DNA of 64,000 nucleotides from Hyphochytrium catenoides (lineage: Eukaryota; Sar; Hyphochytriomycetes; Hyphochytriales; Hyphochytriaceae). The stretch covers positions 33,501 to 97,500 of the forward strand of contig FLMG01004723.1 of the NCBI GenBank assembly GCA_900088475.1, read 5' to 3'. The translations under genes and the position numbers were made by a program. The notes below the pieces were generated by a model. The model searched no databases, was not told the origin of the DNA, and saw only the letters and a list, made by a program, of their open reading frames with translations. Positions 15,001 to 30,000 of the stretch are shown one piece after another (the first letter of the stretch is position 1; the number at the start of each line of letters is the position of its first letter).

Positions 15001-18000
15001 AGGAGATGTATCGAATTCCACTTTGAAAGCGTCAACCTGTTCCACAATACCTCCCCAGTCTGAGCTGTCTCGGAAGCGCACAAAAAAGGCCGTCGCGGAA
15101 TGGAAAAGCTGCATGCTAGGTCCTGACCCTGTCGATGGAACCTCCAAAATTGGGGATAGTGGAAGTCTACGAGTGCCAATATAGACCGAGCCAGGCGACA
15201 AGGATGCTTGACACGCTTCATTTCCATCTCTGCATATTGGGGAAGCTACCTGAGCTAGCTGGCCCTCTCCCATACTGTTAATAGCACGAACACGAACCAT
15301 GTACTGCTCACCCGGCACCAGATTAGAGATCCGGTGAGAGTATACCCTGGCCGACGCATCAAATTGAGTGATATACTCGTAGTTTCGGGCTAGTAGCCAC
15401 GCTGTTTGCCCTGGAGATGACAAAGAGAACATGTTGCATCGATTCTGTGGCTGCACCGATATGGTGGTGCTGTTCACTACAGAGAGAACTGTGGTGATGC
15501 AGTTATGGCCCAGGACGATGGCGTTGCTGAAGTGCAGTTTGTCGCCCACAGATAATTCTTGAGGTATCTGCTGGTCGAACACGACATGGCTCACGTCAGG
15601 GTCCAGCCGATAAGATAAAATTCCGGAGGAGAGAGGTTGTACCGCTAATTCACGTTGGTCATAACTCCACCACTCAAGGCAATATGAAGTGACAGGTGTG
15701 CCACCGTCACTCGCTGGGGGCCTAAAATGAACATCCAATGCCTGACGATCAGTGTTTACAGATGAAACGGTGACATCTACCGGCTTATCTGGAGTCCCTC
15801 GCGGAATTTCTCTGGGCGGCTGGCTCGCTTGATAGTAACCGATGCCAATCGAATTTCTGGCTGCAACCTTGACGTAGTAGTGCTTTCCTACTTCAAGATA
15901 GCCACCGTGGATCTCCGTGCTGATTGCAACCATCGGTCTCGCTGCTGGTGTTATGGCAGAGCAACTTCCCGTACCGTCGTAGGAGGATACTATAAGCTCC
16001 TCGACATCTCCTTTGAGGTTGGGACCACTGAACGTGATGTGGAACCTGTAACCAAGTCCCGTACTGGGGGTTGCGCTGATAAGCTCCGTCGTCACCCGAA
16101 CGCCTCTCGCGTTAAGAAGAGTCGATAATGATGCTTCTAGGCTTTCCCCAGTGAGTTCATTGACTGTGATGCAATCCGATCTCGGCACGCGGTGCAGACT
16201 CACTCCAGACATTTCTTGAACACATGTCTGATCATTGTGGAAGATGATACGGGTGGCATGAACCTCACGCACCTTAAGGGTACACCCAGTCAGACCACCG
16301 ACCAGGATCTTTTCACCGTTTCCTAATAGCCCTGAGAAGTCAGCAGTGGTCTGTAGCTCGCCACTTTCCAGAGAAGAGGCGCTCAAGGTCAAACAATAGT
16401 CGCAAAGCTTTTCAGAAAAACCTCCCGCATGAATGCGGAAAGAGCCAGTTATCACCTCAGCGGCCTTGGTGCTAACGATCACAAGACGTTGAATTTCTGC
16501 TCCTAGAGGGAATTGACATGGTGATAGAGAACAGCTACCAGAATCAAAGAACGCGTCCACAAATCGAGGTTGTGAAAAGGAGGCGTCCGTATCCCAAGCA
16601 ACTGAATAGGAGTGAATAGGGATCCCACCATCACCTGAGGTTGTGCTCACAAAGCCATCCTGATTCTCTGTAGGAGCGTACACAATGACGTCAAGTTGGT
16701 TGCTGACGTAGGTGCTGCTGACATCAAGTGCAACTGATGAAGGTGTTCCAGGTAGTCTGTGTGCGGGCCTCACAAAAGCTGGGCTGCTCGGCATGCTGAT
16801 ACCGTAACCGCTAATGTCGTTCGTTCCTGGGATCGCATTCCCGTTATATGCTAGGACTCTGACATAAACCTGTTCTAGCTTAGAAGAGTAAAGAGGAATA
16901 ATAGCTCGCATTGACTCTGAAGATGTTGCGGGAACAACCTGGACATGCAACGCAGCTGCAATCCTTGAAACAGCGTCAGTATGTGCGACCTCATCAAACG
17001 TAGGAGATGTATCCCATTGAATCATGTATTTCGTAATTGGCGACCCGCCATCCGACAATGGAGGTCTCCAGGTTATGCCCACTTCGCTGGAGCTAATGAC
17101 GTACAATTTTACATCTCGCGGGGTAAGTGGAGCTTGTACCTTTAGCCCGATGCCGTCTGACGCGGACCGGTACTCTCTAGCTCTGAACAGGCTGATCGAT
17201 GCAGATGATGTAACTGGAGATTTCGTTACGGTAAGCATTGCTAGGGGCTGGTCCGAGCGGAATGTGATGAGCCATTCCATCTTGAAAGGAGCTGTGCTTA
17301 CGGCGCTGCCATCATAACCGTTGTGAGATCCGTGGTCAAATCGGCGAACGTCAACCATTCCTATACCAGGCAGTTCCTGTAGGGCTACTTGGAGGCTGCT
17401 GCTACTTGCAAATCCGGGAAGCGAGTTGGTTGTCGCCCCATTATAAGTTAACGCGAAGCTCGACTGTCCATTCATTATATCATTGATATTGCTGTCCTCC
17501 ATCACCAGACGGGCGACTTCATATGTGTCTTCAGTGAGCTGGGCAGCTATTGGCACACTGAAGCCGTCGCTGCTCTTGCTTGAAACGCGTACAAAGTATC
17601 TCAAGTTAGGATTCAGGTCCGTGATAATGTAGGAGCAACATGAACTGTCGGCATCCGCAGACTTGACAGTGATTCCAGAAATGCCGTCTTTGAAATCGGC
17701 ACTCGCTGTCCACTCTACGAGATAGCTAAGGCTGGCGACATCCAATGCCGGCATTGTAGATGGACTCCAGGTCACAGCGATACTTGACGGGGACAGAGTA
17801 CGAGCTTGTGGATTATGCGGTGGCGCCGGTGCAGTGGCAGATGGTATGCTAGTCATACGCGCAATGGCATATGAACCTTTTCCAGCTTGGTTGCCATAAG
17901 CGACTCGAAAGAAATACTTTTTTGAGGCCTCTAGCTTCGTAACAACATACCAGGGCCGGAGAACTCCTTGCTCCACGATCTCCACCCTAACCCTAGCCGC

Positions 18001-21000
18001 TGAACCTCTCAGCATCGGGCCGGAAGCAGCCGTAGCAAATTTGTCCCTAGACGCCGAAACTAGAAGAGAGGGCACGTCTCCACGAGGATTCAAAAAACTG
18101 ATCAGCCATGTGCGGCCATATCTGGGGAACATAGCAGGTTCAAGAGGGCCATAAGCATCAATGTGGACGACGACCTCTTCAACGGTGAGCAGTTCCTGCA
18201 GCGCTTCTTTCACTTGGACTGCATCCGCCGTGACACTGATGGCGCGGGTTTTTTCACCCATAAAAGACAGACGGAACGTGCCGTGAAGATCCGGACTATC
18301 TGCAGAAACTTCCACTTTTTGCACTGCAGCTCGATGCGACAATTTTACGGCCCCTAAAGGTTGAGGCCGTATACCAGAGGAACCACCATTAAATGGAGGA
18401 TCACTGCCCTTGACCATCTCAGTTATCCTTATCCTTGGCTCTGGTCCAAGCAAGGACTGTGAGGCAATAGTAAGGAGAGGTACGTCACCTCCCGCGGCGT
18501 CAAACGTGACAGCCCAAATGTATCCACTGGTCGTTCTGTCAGTCCTTGAGACAGTCACTCTTCCTGCATTCCACACACCTGCAACTTCAGAGGCTATCTT
18601 ATCCGCGGTTGCTTGATAGGAGATCTCACTCGTGAGACTTCCCTCGAACCCCAGCACGAAAGTGCCTCCGCTGACCCCAGAGGTGGCAACGGTTTGGACC
18701 TCAGCTACGCCAGGAGTAGTGTCCCATTCTACATAGATGTCCTGGTTTTCAGCTCCGCTTTGCTCCTCCGACGGTGGGATCCAACTTATGTTGACAGAGG
18801 ACTTGGAGAGATATCGGACCTCTATAGATGACGGCCTGGTTGGAATGGTCGCAGGACGGACCGTGGGGGGAGTGGAGTACGAAGACGCACCGTACACACT
18901 ACCGATGCCATTGTAGGCTGACACCCGGAAGTGATAAGGCATCCCAGTTCTGAGACCGGTTATCATAGTAGTGATATTCTCGGCCGTCTTAGGAGGGGAA
19001 GGAACTTCCATAGCTCCACCAACACCACTGACAAATGGTGGTAAAGAGCCCTCCGCGATGGTGGTCACAGAGAAAACAGGTGCCCCGACCTGGCCTTGGG
19101 GTGCCGCTACAAATGAGACACTCATTTGAGGTACATTACCCAAAGTTTGGACCATCACAATTAGCCATTGCAGGCCTGTGTCAATGGCACGGTGCTTGAC
19201 AAGTACGGCACCTTTCCCCATCAACGATTCCAAAGCTTCTGTAACTTGTGAGGCGGTGGCACGTAATGGTATTTCTTTTGTTCGCCCTAAAAACGTGTCT
19301 AGCTGAAATGCACCTTTCATTGCGTTGGTTAGTCCAGAGCATTCTACCAGCTGCTGCTCAAAGCCCAGGAAGCCCTTAATGGCTCGATTGACTGATAACT
19401 CAGCTGCCGTACCGTGTAGTGTGGAGTCTAATGGTGATGAGTCGAAGGTGGATGTAACCAACAGTGGAAGGTCGCCCCACCTTCCTGACAGGGCCAAATC
19501 ATCATTGGATAGAAAGGTTACATACCAAGAATAACCTGGAACTACCGTCCCCTCATCATCTGTTCTTAAAAAGCGGTTGACTTTGACGTCGCCTACAGTG
19601 GGAAGCTCCCTTAAGGCCTGTCGTAGTTTGTCCGCACTCACATCGTGTGAAAGGGAGGAGGTAAACATCCCTTGGAAACCAAGGCGGAAAGTGCCACTAA
19701 GGTCAAACGCTGCTGCAGAGAGAGTGACTACCTGACAGGAAGAGGTTGAGTAGAGTATATCATCTGGAGAAGACGCACCCCAAGGAAGGAGTGCTGGCAG
19801 GTCAAGGAGCTCCCATTCGATGAGATAGGACACCACGTCTGCTCCCCCATTGTCTCTGGCTGGAGGAAAGCTGACAGTGACCGAAGTCGCATTGTTCGTT
19901 GTAACCGATATGTACTTGGGGGGTGATGCAGAAGTCCGAGGGGCTTCACTCGCAGGAACTGACATAGTAGGGCGGTGAGAGAACCCCATGGAATTGTAGG
20001 CGTAGACTCGAACATAGTACTGCTGGCCCAATTTTAACCCAGTGATGACATATCGGCACCCAGTTGGTTCCGAACAGTACCCATCGCCTTCACTGGGATA
20101 ATATTCGTAGCTACCGAGAGCTGATGCTTGGGGAGCTGATGAAAAGCTGGAAGTTACGTCCCACTCTACCAAGTACTTGATGACTCTTGAGCCCCCGTCA
20201 GACTCAGGGCTGGTGAACACAACCGCTAAAGAGGACCCAGAGTCCATCTGCAGCAGTACCCTCCTGGGCGAATCTGGTTTCTGAATAGGCGGAGCCAAAG
20301 ACATTGGCGTTGACACCTGCGGCAGATTGAAACCCTCTTCCGTAAGCGCAGAAACTCTAGCGTAATACGAAACACCTGGAAGCAGCTCTTCAATTAAGTA
20401 GGACCAACTGGGTACCGCTGGATGCGAGGTAGCGTTAATGTCTACTGCTTGAAGGCCTTCTGGGAGTTCACCAGGGAACACATCCAAGGTATAGTGTAGA
20501 GGTTCCAGGGCATCTTCTGTGACGATAACTAGCCTACTACCGCGTCTCGAAGGCACGTCGGCCAGAAACTCTACGGTCCATACATAGTTATTCGATGCGT
20601 GGCTCCTGGTTACGGCCACCCCGTTTATCGTCGTTAGGGCGTTGAGACTGGATTCTACCAATTTTGCCGACGCGTCAATCGGCAAGAAATCGGTAAGCTC
20701 GTCATCAAATGAGATTCTGAATGGTCCTTGGGAGTCAATTAGCGTGAGCTTCTGAATCTCATTTATAGGCAGACTGGTATACCATTCTATTCGATAGCTG
20801 CTCACCCGAGATCCCATAGGGTCCGGTGCCAGCCAAGTCAGTAGCAAAGAGGTTGAACTCTTCCTGACAGACGTGTTGTCATCCGGAAGGATAATCGAGA
20901 GTTGCAGCCCGCTGCCGTAAGAGATTTGCGAGGCATAAGAGCGGGAGACCAGGGAACGGGGTAATGGGAGGCCCCATGCACTCCATCCTACCAAATTCAT

Positions 21001-24000
21001 TGCCCTCACACGGAAGAAATATCGCTGCCCAGCTACTAAGCCCTCGATTGTGAGACTAAGAGTTTTCAGCTTTGTCGTATACAGAGGATGGAGAGAGAAA
21101 TCAGACTCCGTTCCCTCGTACCGGCCAAGTGCAGTCCCATTATTTCCACTGTTAAAAGCTTCTTGGACATCCCATTCGACAGCATACAAAGAGGTCTTTG
21201 CGTAATTGTCAAAGGAAGGCGGTTTCCAGGACACTTGGATTGAGGTTGCTGAGCCTGCAATCCTGCGTGTTATCACATCCTGCGGTTGTAACGGAGGAGC
21301 CATCGGATTCTCCTGGACACGTCGAGCTGACCTACTGGAGCCTTTGCTATTCTTGGCACTGACTTGGACGACAAATCCGCAACTTATAGCCAGACATGCA
21401 GGGTAGGATTGAGCAGTTACAGACTCTCGGTCGGAGGACAAGTCGTGCATTTCATAGACAATCGGTTTCAGAGCAGATAAACCGGAGGCATCCAGATAGT
21501 ATGAGAAAACTGAACCGGTAGATCCTTGAGCACTTTCTGAAGCGAGGCATGCCAAAGAAGATCCAGGCACCGCAGCTGCAACCTGTCCTCCACTGCATAC
21601 TCTCACCAAACCCGGCTCGTTGTGTATATCCCGTAAAGAGCTAGAGCTAATGACAACATCAACTAGGTCACCCGGGTTCTCAATGAACGAGATCACAAAA
21701 ACTCGTGAGGTAGCGTCATGCGTGGCTGTTATGGCTGCTGTCCGCACAAAGCTTATGCCCTCAAGGGCCGTTCTGAGATCATTTTCGGTTAGGTCGTAGC
21801 TTAGCGGAGATGTTGCTTCTCCTGCCATCGAAAGAATGAAGGAACCCCTCGTCACTTCGTTGGATATTTTAAGAGTCTGAACTTCAATCGAACCGTATTG
21901 GCCAGCAGGCCACCACTCGATATCATACCCAGCGATGCGCTCTCCCCCGTCGTCAAGGGGTTGCTGAAAGGACAGCTTCAGGGACTTCTCACTGACAATT
22001 GACAGAGAAGGAGACGTAGGCGGTAATGGCTTCACACTGTCTATCTCCAACCTAAATGGAGAGCCTGCTATTGGCAATGTATCGTAGAATAGTCGATTTG
22101 TGGGGATGATAGCCCTTGCTTGGGACAAACTAGACCAATAGAGTTTGATACTTGCAGGACCCGTGTTTTCCCTAAACTCCAGCTTGATAGGAGCAAGGCG
22201 ATCATGGCTGAGGGGCACAACCGCGGTACTTGAAGCTGTCTTTGCAGTAGTCGAGTTGGAATCTCTATCAAAATCATCAATGAGAAGCACGTTATCCACC
22301 CAGAGCCGAGCCCCATCGTCATATTCCACTGTGAAAGTAAAATTTTCAGTGAAAGGGGGTTTGACGTAACCTGTCCAGCGGACGCTAATAAAGTCCTTGC
22401 CTGTTTCTGTTATGTGGTCAGAGGTAGTCCAGCTGAAGTCGATTTCTGCATCCACCCTTTCCATGACAGCGTCACCATACAGCCAGCGATTATTGAAATA
22501 GAAGCCGTTCAGACCTCCACCCAAGGCTTGGGAAATTTCAATATCATATACGCCTTTCCGAGGACCCTCGTACTTTACCTCGTACTGCCCGTCTGCTATG
22601 TAGGAGATGTGGACTTGAGCACTTGGAATACCCACAATGTTTCCCACAAAGCTGGGCCCAACTTCCCCGGCAACTGTCTGTACAGGATTGCCAGCAAGAC
22701 CCCCTACAGAACGTGGGCAGTAGCCTCCAACACTTACCATTGGCTGCGGGCCATTGAGCAAGTACCCTTCACCATAAATCTCTTCGGGAGTTGAGCTGGT
22801 AGATTCCAGACTGATAATCCAGCTGCCAGGACCCTTTGACCCTGTGACAACTGAAGCTCGGTGGATGTCAGGTAACGTTCGCAGAGCTGCGGCCACTTCT
22901 TCTTCCGAGCTGTCACTACGGAGGTCCGGAGTGCGTCTGCCATTGTACTCGAGAAAAAAAGAACCAGCTGCATCCGGAGCTCCCTTCGCGATGACCTCTT
23001 GCTGACGATTACGGTCGCAAGAATATATTGATAACAGCGCAGGATCACCTGCTGAGGTCCGTAACTTCTTTCCATCACCTATCAAGTTAGGAACATCACC
23101 AAGCGCAGATGCAAAGGTCACTACATACTGGTAACCCGCGCGAGAGTGCTTGAATACAGCCAGTCCAGTTCGCGAGCGATGAGGGAAGGGCGCATTGAGC
23201 CGGATAATAGTGGGATCAATGCTAACTATAGCGAAGACAGGGCCATCATGACCAATTCGAATCCAATCGTCCACTGCGAACTGATCTGTCAAATCTGAGG
23301 TCGGGCGCACAACGTCTTCCAAGTAAGAGACCGTAACACTCGTTTCCGCTACAAGTATGTTGGCAGACGAAGTAGTGACTTTGACTGCACCGAGCCCGGG
23401 CAAAGTGCCTAGAGCGAGCTGAACTTCCTGAGGGGACGCAGCACAAGAAAGCTCTACCCAGTTTCCGTTATATCCAATCTCAAATGATCCAGTAAGTGTG
23501 TGCGCAGGATTGCCAACTGTTGTTTCAATGACGGCAACTTCCTGGACTGGCCCGTCGAGAATTCTATTTGAGAAGCGATCGAAGCTCTCTATAAAGAAGC
23601 TTGACGTTTGCTTGTATGCCGAGAGCGGAATATCGTTTACCTTCGATCTTTCAGCACTAAGGGGAGCGGGGCGCACGTCGACCTGAAAAGGACAGACTCC
23701 CCTTTGTGAGCCAACTCCGCTGTTGTCCCCAGTGAAGATTTCGACCTCGAGATTTTGCAGTTGTGAGGATTGCACCCCAATGACAGGAAGTGGACCGATT
23801 TGGTAAAAGTCGAGCAAGGAGCTGGTACTTGATAAAAAGGTTACGACAAAGTCATACCCTCCGGCCGCTACTAGATTCCTGGTCACTGACACTGTTCCCA
23901 CTGTCGGCAAGGCGGCCAAGCTATCTGCCAAAGTAGTTGCGGCTTCAGCATCGGTTTTGAGGGCCAAGGCTGCAGCAGATATCTCCTCAGTATGGGCATC

Positions 24001-27000
24001 ACGAAAGGTCAGGCGGATGAATCCAGATACTATATAAGGGTCACTAAACGTCAAACGCAAGACTTGTATCTCTGGCAGTAGGACTGATCCAACAGCGGGA
24101 TCCGTCTTGATGTGGTGGCTAACACCTTCGATAAGCGTCCTGGTCATGGAACGGGTCCTCTCGCCAGCTGGAATAAGTTGATCCCGCGATGCTAGTTGAG
24201 GAACGTTCCCAGCACCTAGGAAGGTCACTTCGTAGTAAAAGCCGTTCTTCGCGTCAGCGTCCGCCTCTCGAAGCTCATGACCAAACTTACGACTGACAGC
24301 AACCTTGCCAACTCCATTCAGGGCTTCAAGCGCCTTCTGCATTTCAGTCTCGGAGCAGTCCCATCGTAAGGCCCAGGTCTCTTCCCCCTCAAATTGAAGA
24401 TAAAAATAGCCCCCGCGATCATAAGCTGATGGAAACTTCGTCAAGATGACTTGGACTTCGGGCTGGGTACCATAGGTGATAGCAATGGTATGAACACCCT
24501 GAATGGTAGGGGTAAATGTGACCTTAAACTTGCCATCACCCAGTCTGGTAATGTTACCAACTGTGGCCGACTCCGACCCAGGCCTGGCATTAGGATGAAA
24601 GATATCAACCCGGAAGTGGTCCGAAGTGTCGTTCTCCTGATCGTTCCCGCCTCCATCCTTAGCCTGAATTGTGAAAGTGGACACCTGGCCAGCCTCGCCT
24701 TGATACAGACCCCTTCCATAAGCCGTCGTGACTCCAGCGTCAGTTTGGGCTGACGTCACATTGAACACAATTGGGCCATTGCCAACCGCTGCCGCTTCCC
24801 ATCCCTTGCGAACCTGACGTACCGTCAAAGAAGCCAAATTTCCCCTGAGCTGTGAGCCATCGGCTACCATGGGCTCGAGATCGCCCTCACTAGGAGATCG
24901 AAGGAAGGTGATTGCCCAGGAGCATGTCCTGAGACCATTGTCTGGGCAGTTAAATCTTACCACATCAACGGTGTTCTCAGGCACATTTGACAGTTCTTCG
25001 AGTGCGGACTTCATATGTACCGCATCAACATTCCAGTCTAGCCACGTAGTCGAACGAGTAACTTTATCGCCAGAGTCATCCATCCCTCGAAACGTTAGCC
25101 GAAACTTACCGCCATTCATGTCTGACAGGGCTGAGGTGGTCACTGCCTGGATCTCAGAGACTAATGACGAGGAAACGTCCAACCGGTAGGTTCCCTTCAC
25201 TTGCGGTGAAAAGTAAATGGAGTATGTACCCGTCCTGCTACCGCCTTTGAAAACATTTACCCCAAACAAATCTGGTCCCTTATAAATGGTTTGCAGAGGC
25301 ACATTGCTTGGGTCGATCACACCAGACTCTTCGCTTACCCGAATAGGTAGGCCTCCATCCAGTAACAAGGTGTCCCCTCTTTTGAGAGTATTTGCGTGAT
25401 TGGTCCAGGTCGCTGGGTAACTCGCCATTCTCAACATCGAGCTACCCTTTAGAAGTATTCCTTTACCCAAATAGATGTAGTCGTTTGCAACGACTGAGCT
25501 CAGAGAATATGCCGAGGATGAAAAGCTCTTGCATTGATGCCCCGACTTGACGTAAATGCTTGTTATACTGTTTCTTGCGGACCATTTAGCGTCCAGAACG
25601 GTGAAGATACATTCTTGACCAAGTAAAGAGATGTCAGGGTTGAAAACTGTGATTCTCATACCAGACTTCACAACAGGGTTAGAGTGCATTTGGAGTGGTG
25701 GGCTACCAACTAGGTTGAGTGCCACTCCCAATACATTGCTCTCCAAGGATACGACGCAGTGCGTACAGATTGAGCTGGGTTCGTAAACGACGGGGCTTAG
25801 AGATACCTCCTCGTTCTTCCGGCCAACAGCTGCCCAACCAGAGATCCCAACAAGACGAACCTGCCATTTCTCTTTCCCACTATTGAAAATCTCATTGCCT
25901 CCAGCGTCCTTCGCAAGAATTTCGGCCTCGAAGACCTCCAGAGCACGGCCACCAAGTAAGCCATCGCCAGTCACCCTCGAATTGGAAGCATTTAGACTTC
26001 CTGGATGGACCTGCACTCTAAAAGGAGAGTTATCTATGTTTCTCTCATACAGCAGGAAAGAGGCTGGAATGGGCCGGATTGTGAAGCTGGAAGAGCTCCA
26101 TTGTAGGTCCAGGTAAGCAGCGCCGCGAATGTGGACGTACTCGACAATAAAGCTGTGTGGATAGGTGCTGTTCAAAGATATTGAGCCCGATACGGCACCG
26201 CCGGTTGTGGTCCGGTTGTTCGAAGAGATGGAGTCCAGGACAATATGCCCAGCTACAGTGAGGCGGACGTGGTCCCCGGCTGTTGCTGCAAAGGTATATA
26301 GGTCCGACCGTGGCACCCTAATCCTTCCTGTGAGCCGAAGGCTAAAATATTCTGCAGGAAAGTTCGGAAGAGGTGATCCCTCATCCCACCTGAGACTTAG
26401 CGAGGAGAACAACGCGCTCGAGTCACAAGGGGTCAACGCAGTCCCTGATAACCGCAATGAGGGAGAAGGACAGTGCCGAGACGAGCCAAGAACAGGTTTC
26501 GTAAAGTTAGTGTTACGAAATAGATTCCCAAGAAGACCGCCCGGACGAGTAATAGTTGCCTGCAGCTGGTGCTCTCCAGTTACCTGAGGAGTAAAGGCCA
26601 AATTGTATCTACCAAGTGCCCTTTGCTTGTGATTCGTTGTTGCTGTACTTGTGCTCATTTGACCAGTGGGATCGCTCACCTTTAGAGACAGAATGTCTTC
26701 CTCTAAAGGGCTTTCAACAGCATTCAAATAGTAGTCTCGTAACTGAACGGAGAATACGCTAGGCTCGTTTACCACACCTACCGGTTTGGCGTCGTGGGTA
26801 CACATTACAGGATCTACCTCGCCAGCCCGCACACGCAGCCCTTTGGCTGTCGACGTTAGAATGTCCTCCTCATTAAAGCTAATTTGGACATCATAGTGCC
26901 CGCTGATCTCTGGCGTGTATGCTACGATTAGGGCCCCGCTGTCATCTTGAGGCAGGATGTAGTCTAGGCCTTGAACACGCTGCTTTATCTCGACTTCAGC

Positions 27001-30000
27001 CACAATACCCGTAAGCTGTGAGGCCGTCATAAGTGGCAGGTTTGTGTATCTCTTGAAGTTTATCAAAATCTCCGTGCTATCATCCGGATCGCAGACTGTT
27101 CCCTTAGTGGCGGAAACTGACACAGGGAAGCCAAAAGAGTTAGCTATTTGCTCCTCGAACGCAGATATTGTGGTTCCAGCCAAAATATTAGCAGTAAGGG
27201 TGCTATTGCCAATGCCGAGAGAGAGCAAAAAAGATCCACTACCGGCGCCAGACAATCGGCAATGTAAAGACTGTACTTCGTGGCCCTCAATCCTAACTGT
27301 CCTAGTAGAGTCTCTGGCGCCAGCATGTTCCTCTGAGATCAGGAAGTCCAAATTGGCACTGCTACTAACTGAGGGTAGGTCAACATTGCCAGCATCGGTC
27401 GAATAAATGAGCCTAATCTCAGATGAAGTGCCCGAAGGGCATATTACTGGAAATGCAAGAGACCTGCCCAAAGGTTCAGCAGAAACGCCTAGTGTCCTGA
27501 TGGCATTGTTCAAAGCTTGAACGCTGTCCCGAGCCATAAGACTCACTGAGCCAGAGTTAAATGTGAAAGATATTGCCGCCAGATCACAATTCTCCGACTC
27601 AGGGCAGCGACAAGAAAGGATCTGTGTCTCAGCTAGACCCGGCACATAAGCTTGCATCGACATACGAATGGAGATGGTATCGAGGCTCTCCAACGGTATG
27701 TCATTGCCTACCGTCCCATTTTGCAGTTTCCTCGTCATCACTTGAGGTGGTGCCTGGTCATCCGGATGCTGTATACCATCTGAGAGGACTTGGACAGGCT
27801 CTAGGTTGCCAACCGTCCATTCTTTCTGTCCGTTAAAGACAAGAGTATAGATATTCCAGACGTATGGACTCCGGTCCCTTAGGCGCATTGGATCGAATCC
27901 AACAGAGTCTTTGACAACCGTAACCGAGAGACCGTCTTCCAGCGCGTTGATAGCAGACTGTACAACCTCAGCATCAGCATCCCAGGGAATTCCTTCCGTC
28001 AACATGCTGCCAAATTTCAGCTGAAATGTCCCCCATATCGGATGTAGCCCTTGGACGACCGGAATCTGTCCCGAATTGTCCTCCACTTCGAAAATTTGAA
28101 CCCCAACTATGGATTTGTAGGCAATCGGGGGCAGGTCCCCAAGGGCATCCTCAAAGCGAATTACAACTCTTAGAGGGTTAGAACTTGCACAGATTACTTG
28201 TGAATGGTCGGAGGGCTGAATGACAGTGACGGGCGTTATCTCCGAAAACACTGATTGGAACCGAGCGATCGAGTCCGTCGCTTCCAGAGTCCGACTTACA
28301 CCTCGGAAACTGACGCTGAAGCGTCCCGAACTGCCCGTGCACTTCAAGCTTTGGATTTCAGGGCGGAAGGAAGAAGCGGCATGAGCAACTCTTCCCTGAA
28401 CTATCGTTTGTACATCATAGAGACGCTGGTCTCGACCTTGCAGCGTGAAGTTTGACAAAACTCCTGCTCTGGCCTGTTCTAGACCAAGGCCGTAGGCTAT
28501 TGAGCTTGCAGCGTCAGGAGGTCCCGGGCGAACATTTATCAAAAAGGGACTGCCTATTACATCTAAACCATCGCTGCTCCTGACACTAAGGGAATAGGAA
28601 CCAGATACGAAAAGCGTGTAACCAATGTCATATACTCCAGACTGTGCAGGTGCTTTCACAGTCAATAGTCCCGCTAAGTTGTTCGACATCTCGACAATCT
28701 CCAAAGGCTTAGCACGCCATGCGTCATAGTCATGGATCCAAGTTATGACCCATTCGACCTTTGTGAGCTTGACACTCTTGGTCACCAGGACAGTGCTCAA
28801 ACCGTCCGAAAGCGAATCCAAGACAACCTTCAATCCGTACCTGGAAATTGAAGGGGAGATTTCGACGGTAGTCATGTCACCATATGAGAGCTTAAAAAAG
28901 CCCTTAGTCACCGTTTTATCCTCAAGGGTTAGCGTTTGAACTGCCGATGACGATAGAAAGCGCCCTGCTTTAGAAGAGAACAGCTCCGCGATAAAGACAT
29001 CTGGCTGCCCTGGGCTAGTCCTCAAGTTTGAGAACTGATCTAAGGCTGATACTCTAAAGAAGCTCTCAACTCCTGAAACAGTTATCGAAAGGCCAGCATC
29101 AGGCGGTACACCGCCGTCAGACACAGTTGAGCTCTGAGGATGGAGATCTCCGTGATGGACTATTAACCCGCCGTACCCTACTTGCTGAGAGCCACAGTTG
29201 TTGATACCGGTGGGGCAAACTTTGATCGGGACACCATCCACTGCTACTTCAACGTCATAAGTACCAGCAATAGTGATGGTGTAACGAATCACATAACTTC
29301 CATCACCGCTGTCGCTGACCTGACCATAGAAGGAAATATGCGAGTCACTCTGTTTTCTAAAGCTGGCAGTAAAATGTGAGCCTCCCCTGTCTAGGTAATT
29401 CCCAAAGCTATCGACAGCTTGGATAGAGAAGACCCCTACCTCCCCTGCCACAGCTGCCAGTAGGCCATTGGGTGAAGGAGACGACAGCGGAGCCGCGTAC
29501 GAAGTAAGGTGTGAAGCTTGAGCCGGGTGGACCTTAAGGTCAAAAGGACTGCACCTTTGCTTCTCGCCCTTTCCGCAATAAATGTCAGTGTCGGCAGACC
29601 TTATGTAGAGCTTGTAGAATCCGCTCTCGTAGACGTTGTAAGTCACTCGGTACTGGCCCGCACCCAGATAGGTAGGAACCATATCGGGCGCCACCTTTCC
29701 AACGGATGACTCGATGTATACCGAAAAGATGTCTCCGCTAGTAGTCTTATTATTTCCGAATTTGTCCTTAGCCTGGATGGTAAATGAAGCTTTTTCCCCT
29801 GCTATGGCCTCATTCAAACCGCTACCGAAAGCGGTTGTATACGGAAAGTCTGCTGAACCAGGCAATATACTGACAGCTGCTGGACTTCCCACAACGTGCA
29901 TGGGATAGTAGAGATAACGGGTCGGTATAATCTGCCTAAGCAGGCTAGGGCTACTCCAGTATAGTTGGCATGCCGCCGGCCCTTGACTGTGAATGTACTC

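Larger units (their letters stand above)
1..22030 (-). other. C-terminal fibronectin III array of the giant protein
   Basis: At least 22 fibronectin III modules occur here, typically followed by one or two private repeats before the next. Good examples are encoded near 15,800-15,650 (PDKPVDVTVSSVNTD, then DGGTPVTSYCLEWW), 9,830-9,690 (PDPPEEISLSNNF, then TKYRVEWDSSPLF) and 420-270 (PGSPENVLLTSLSSSLIKV, then DYYRVEWDTDPSF). The array is still running at position 1. Confidence 0.8.
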
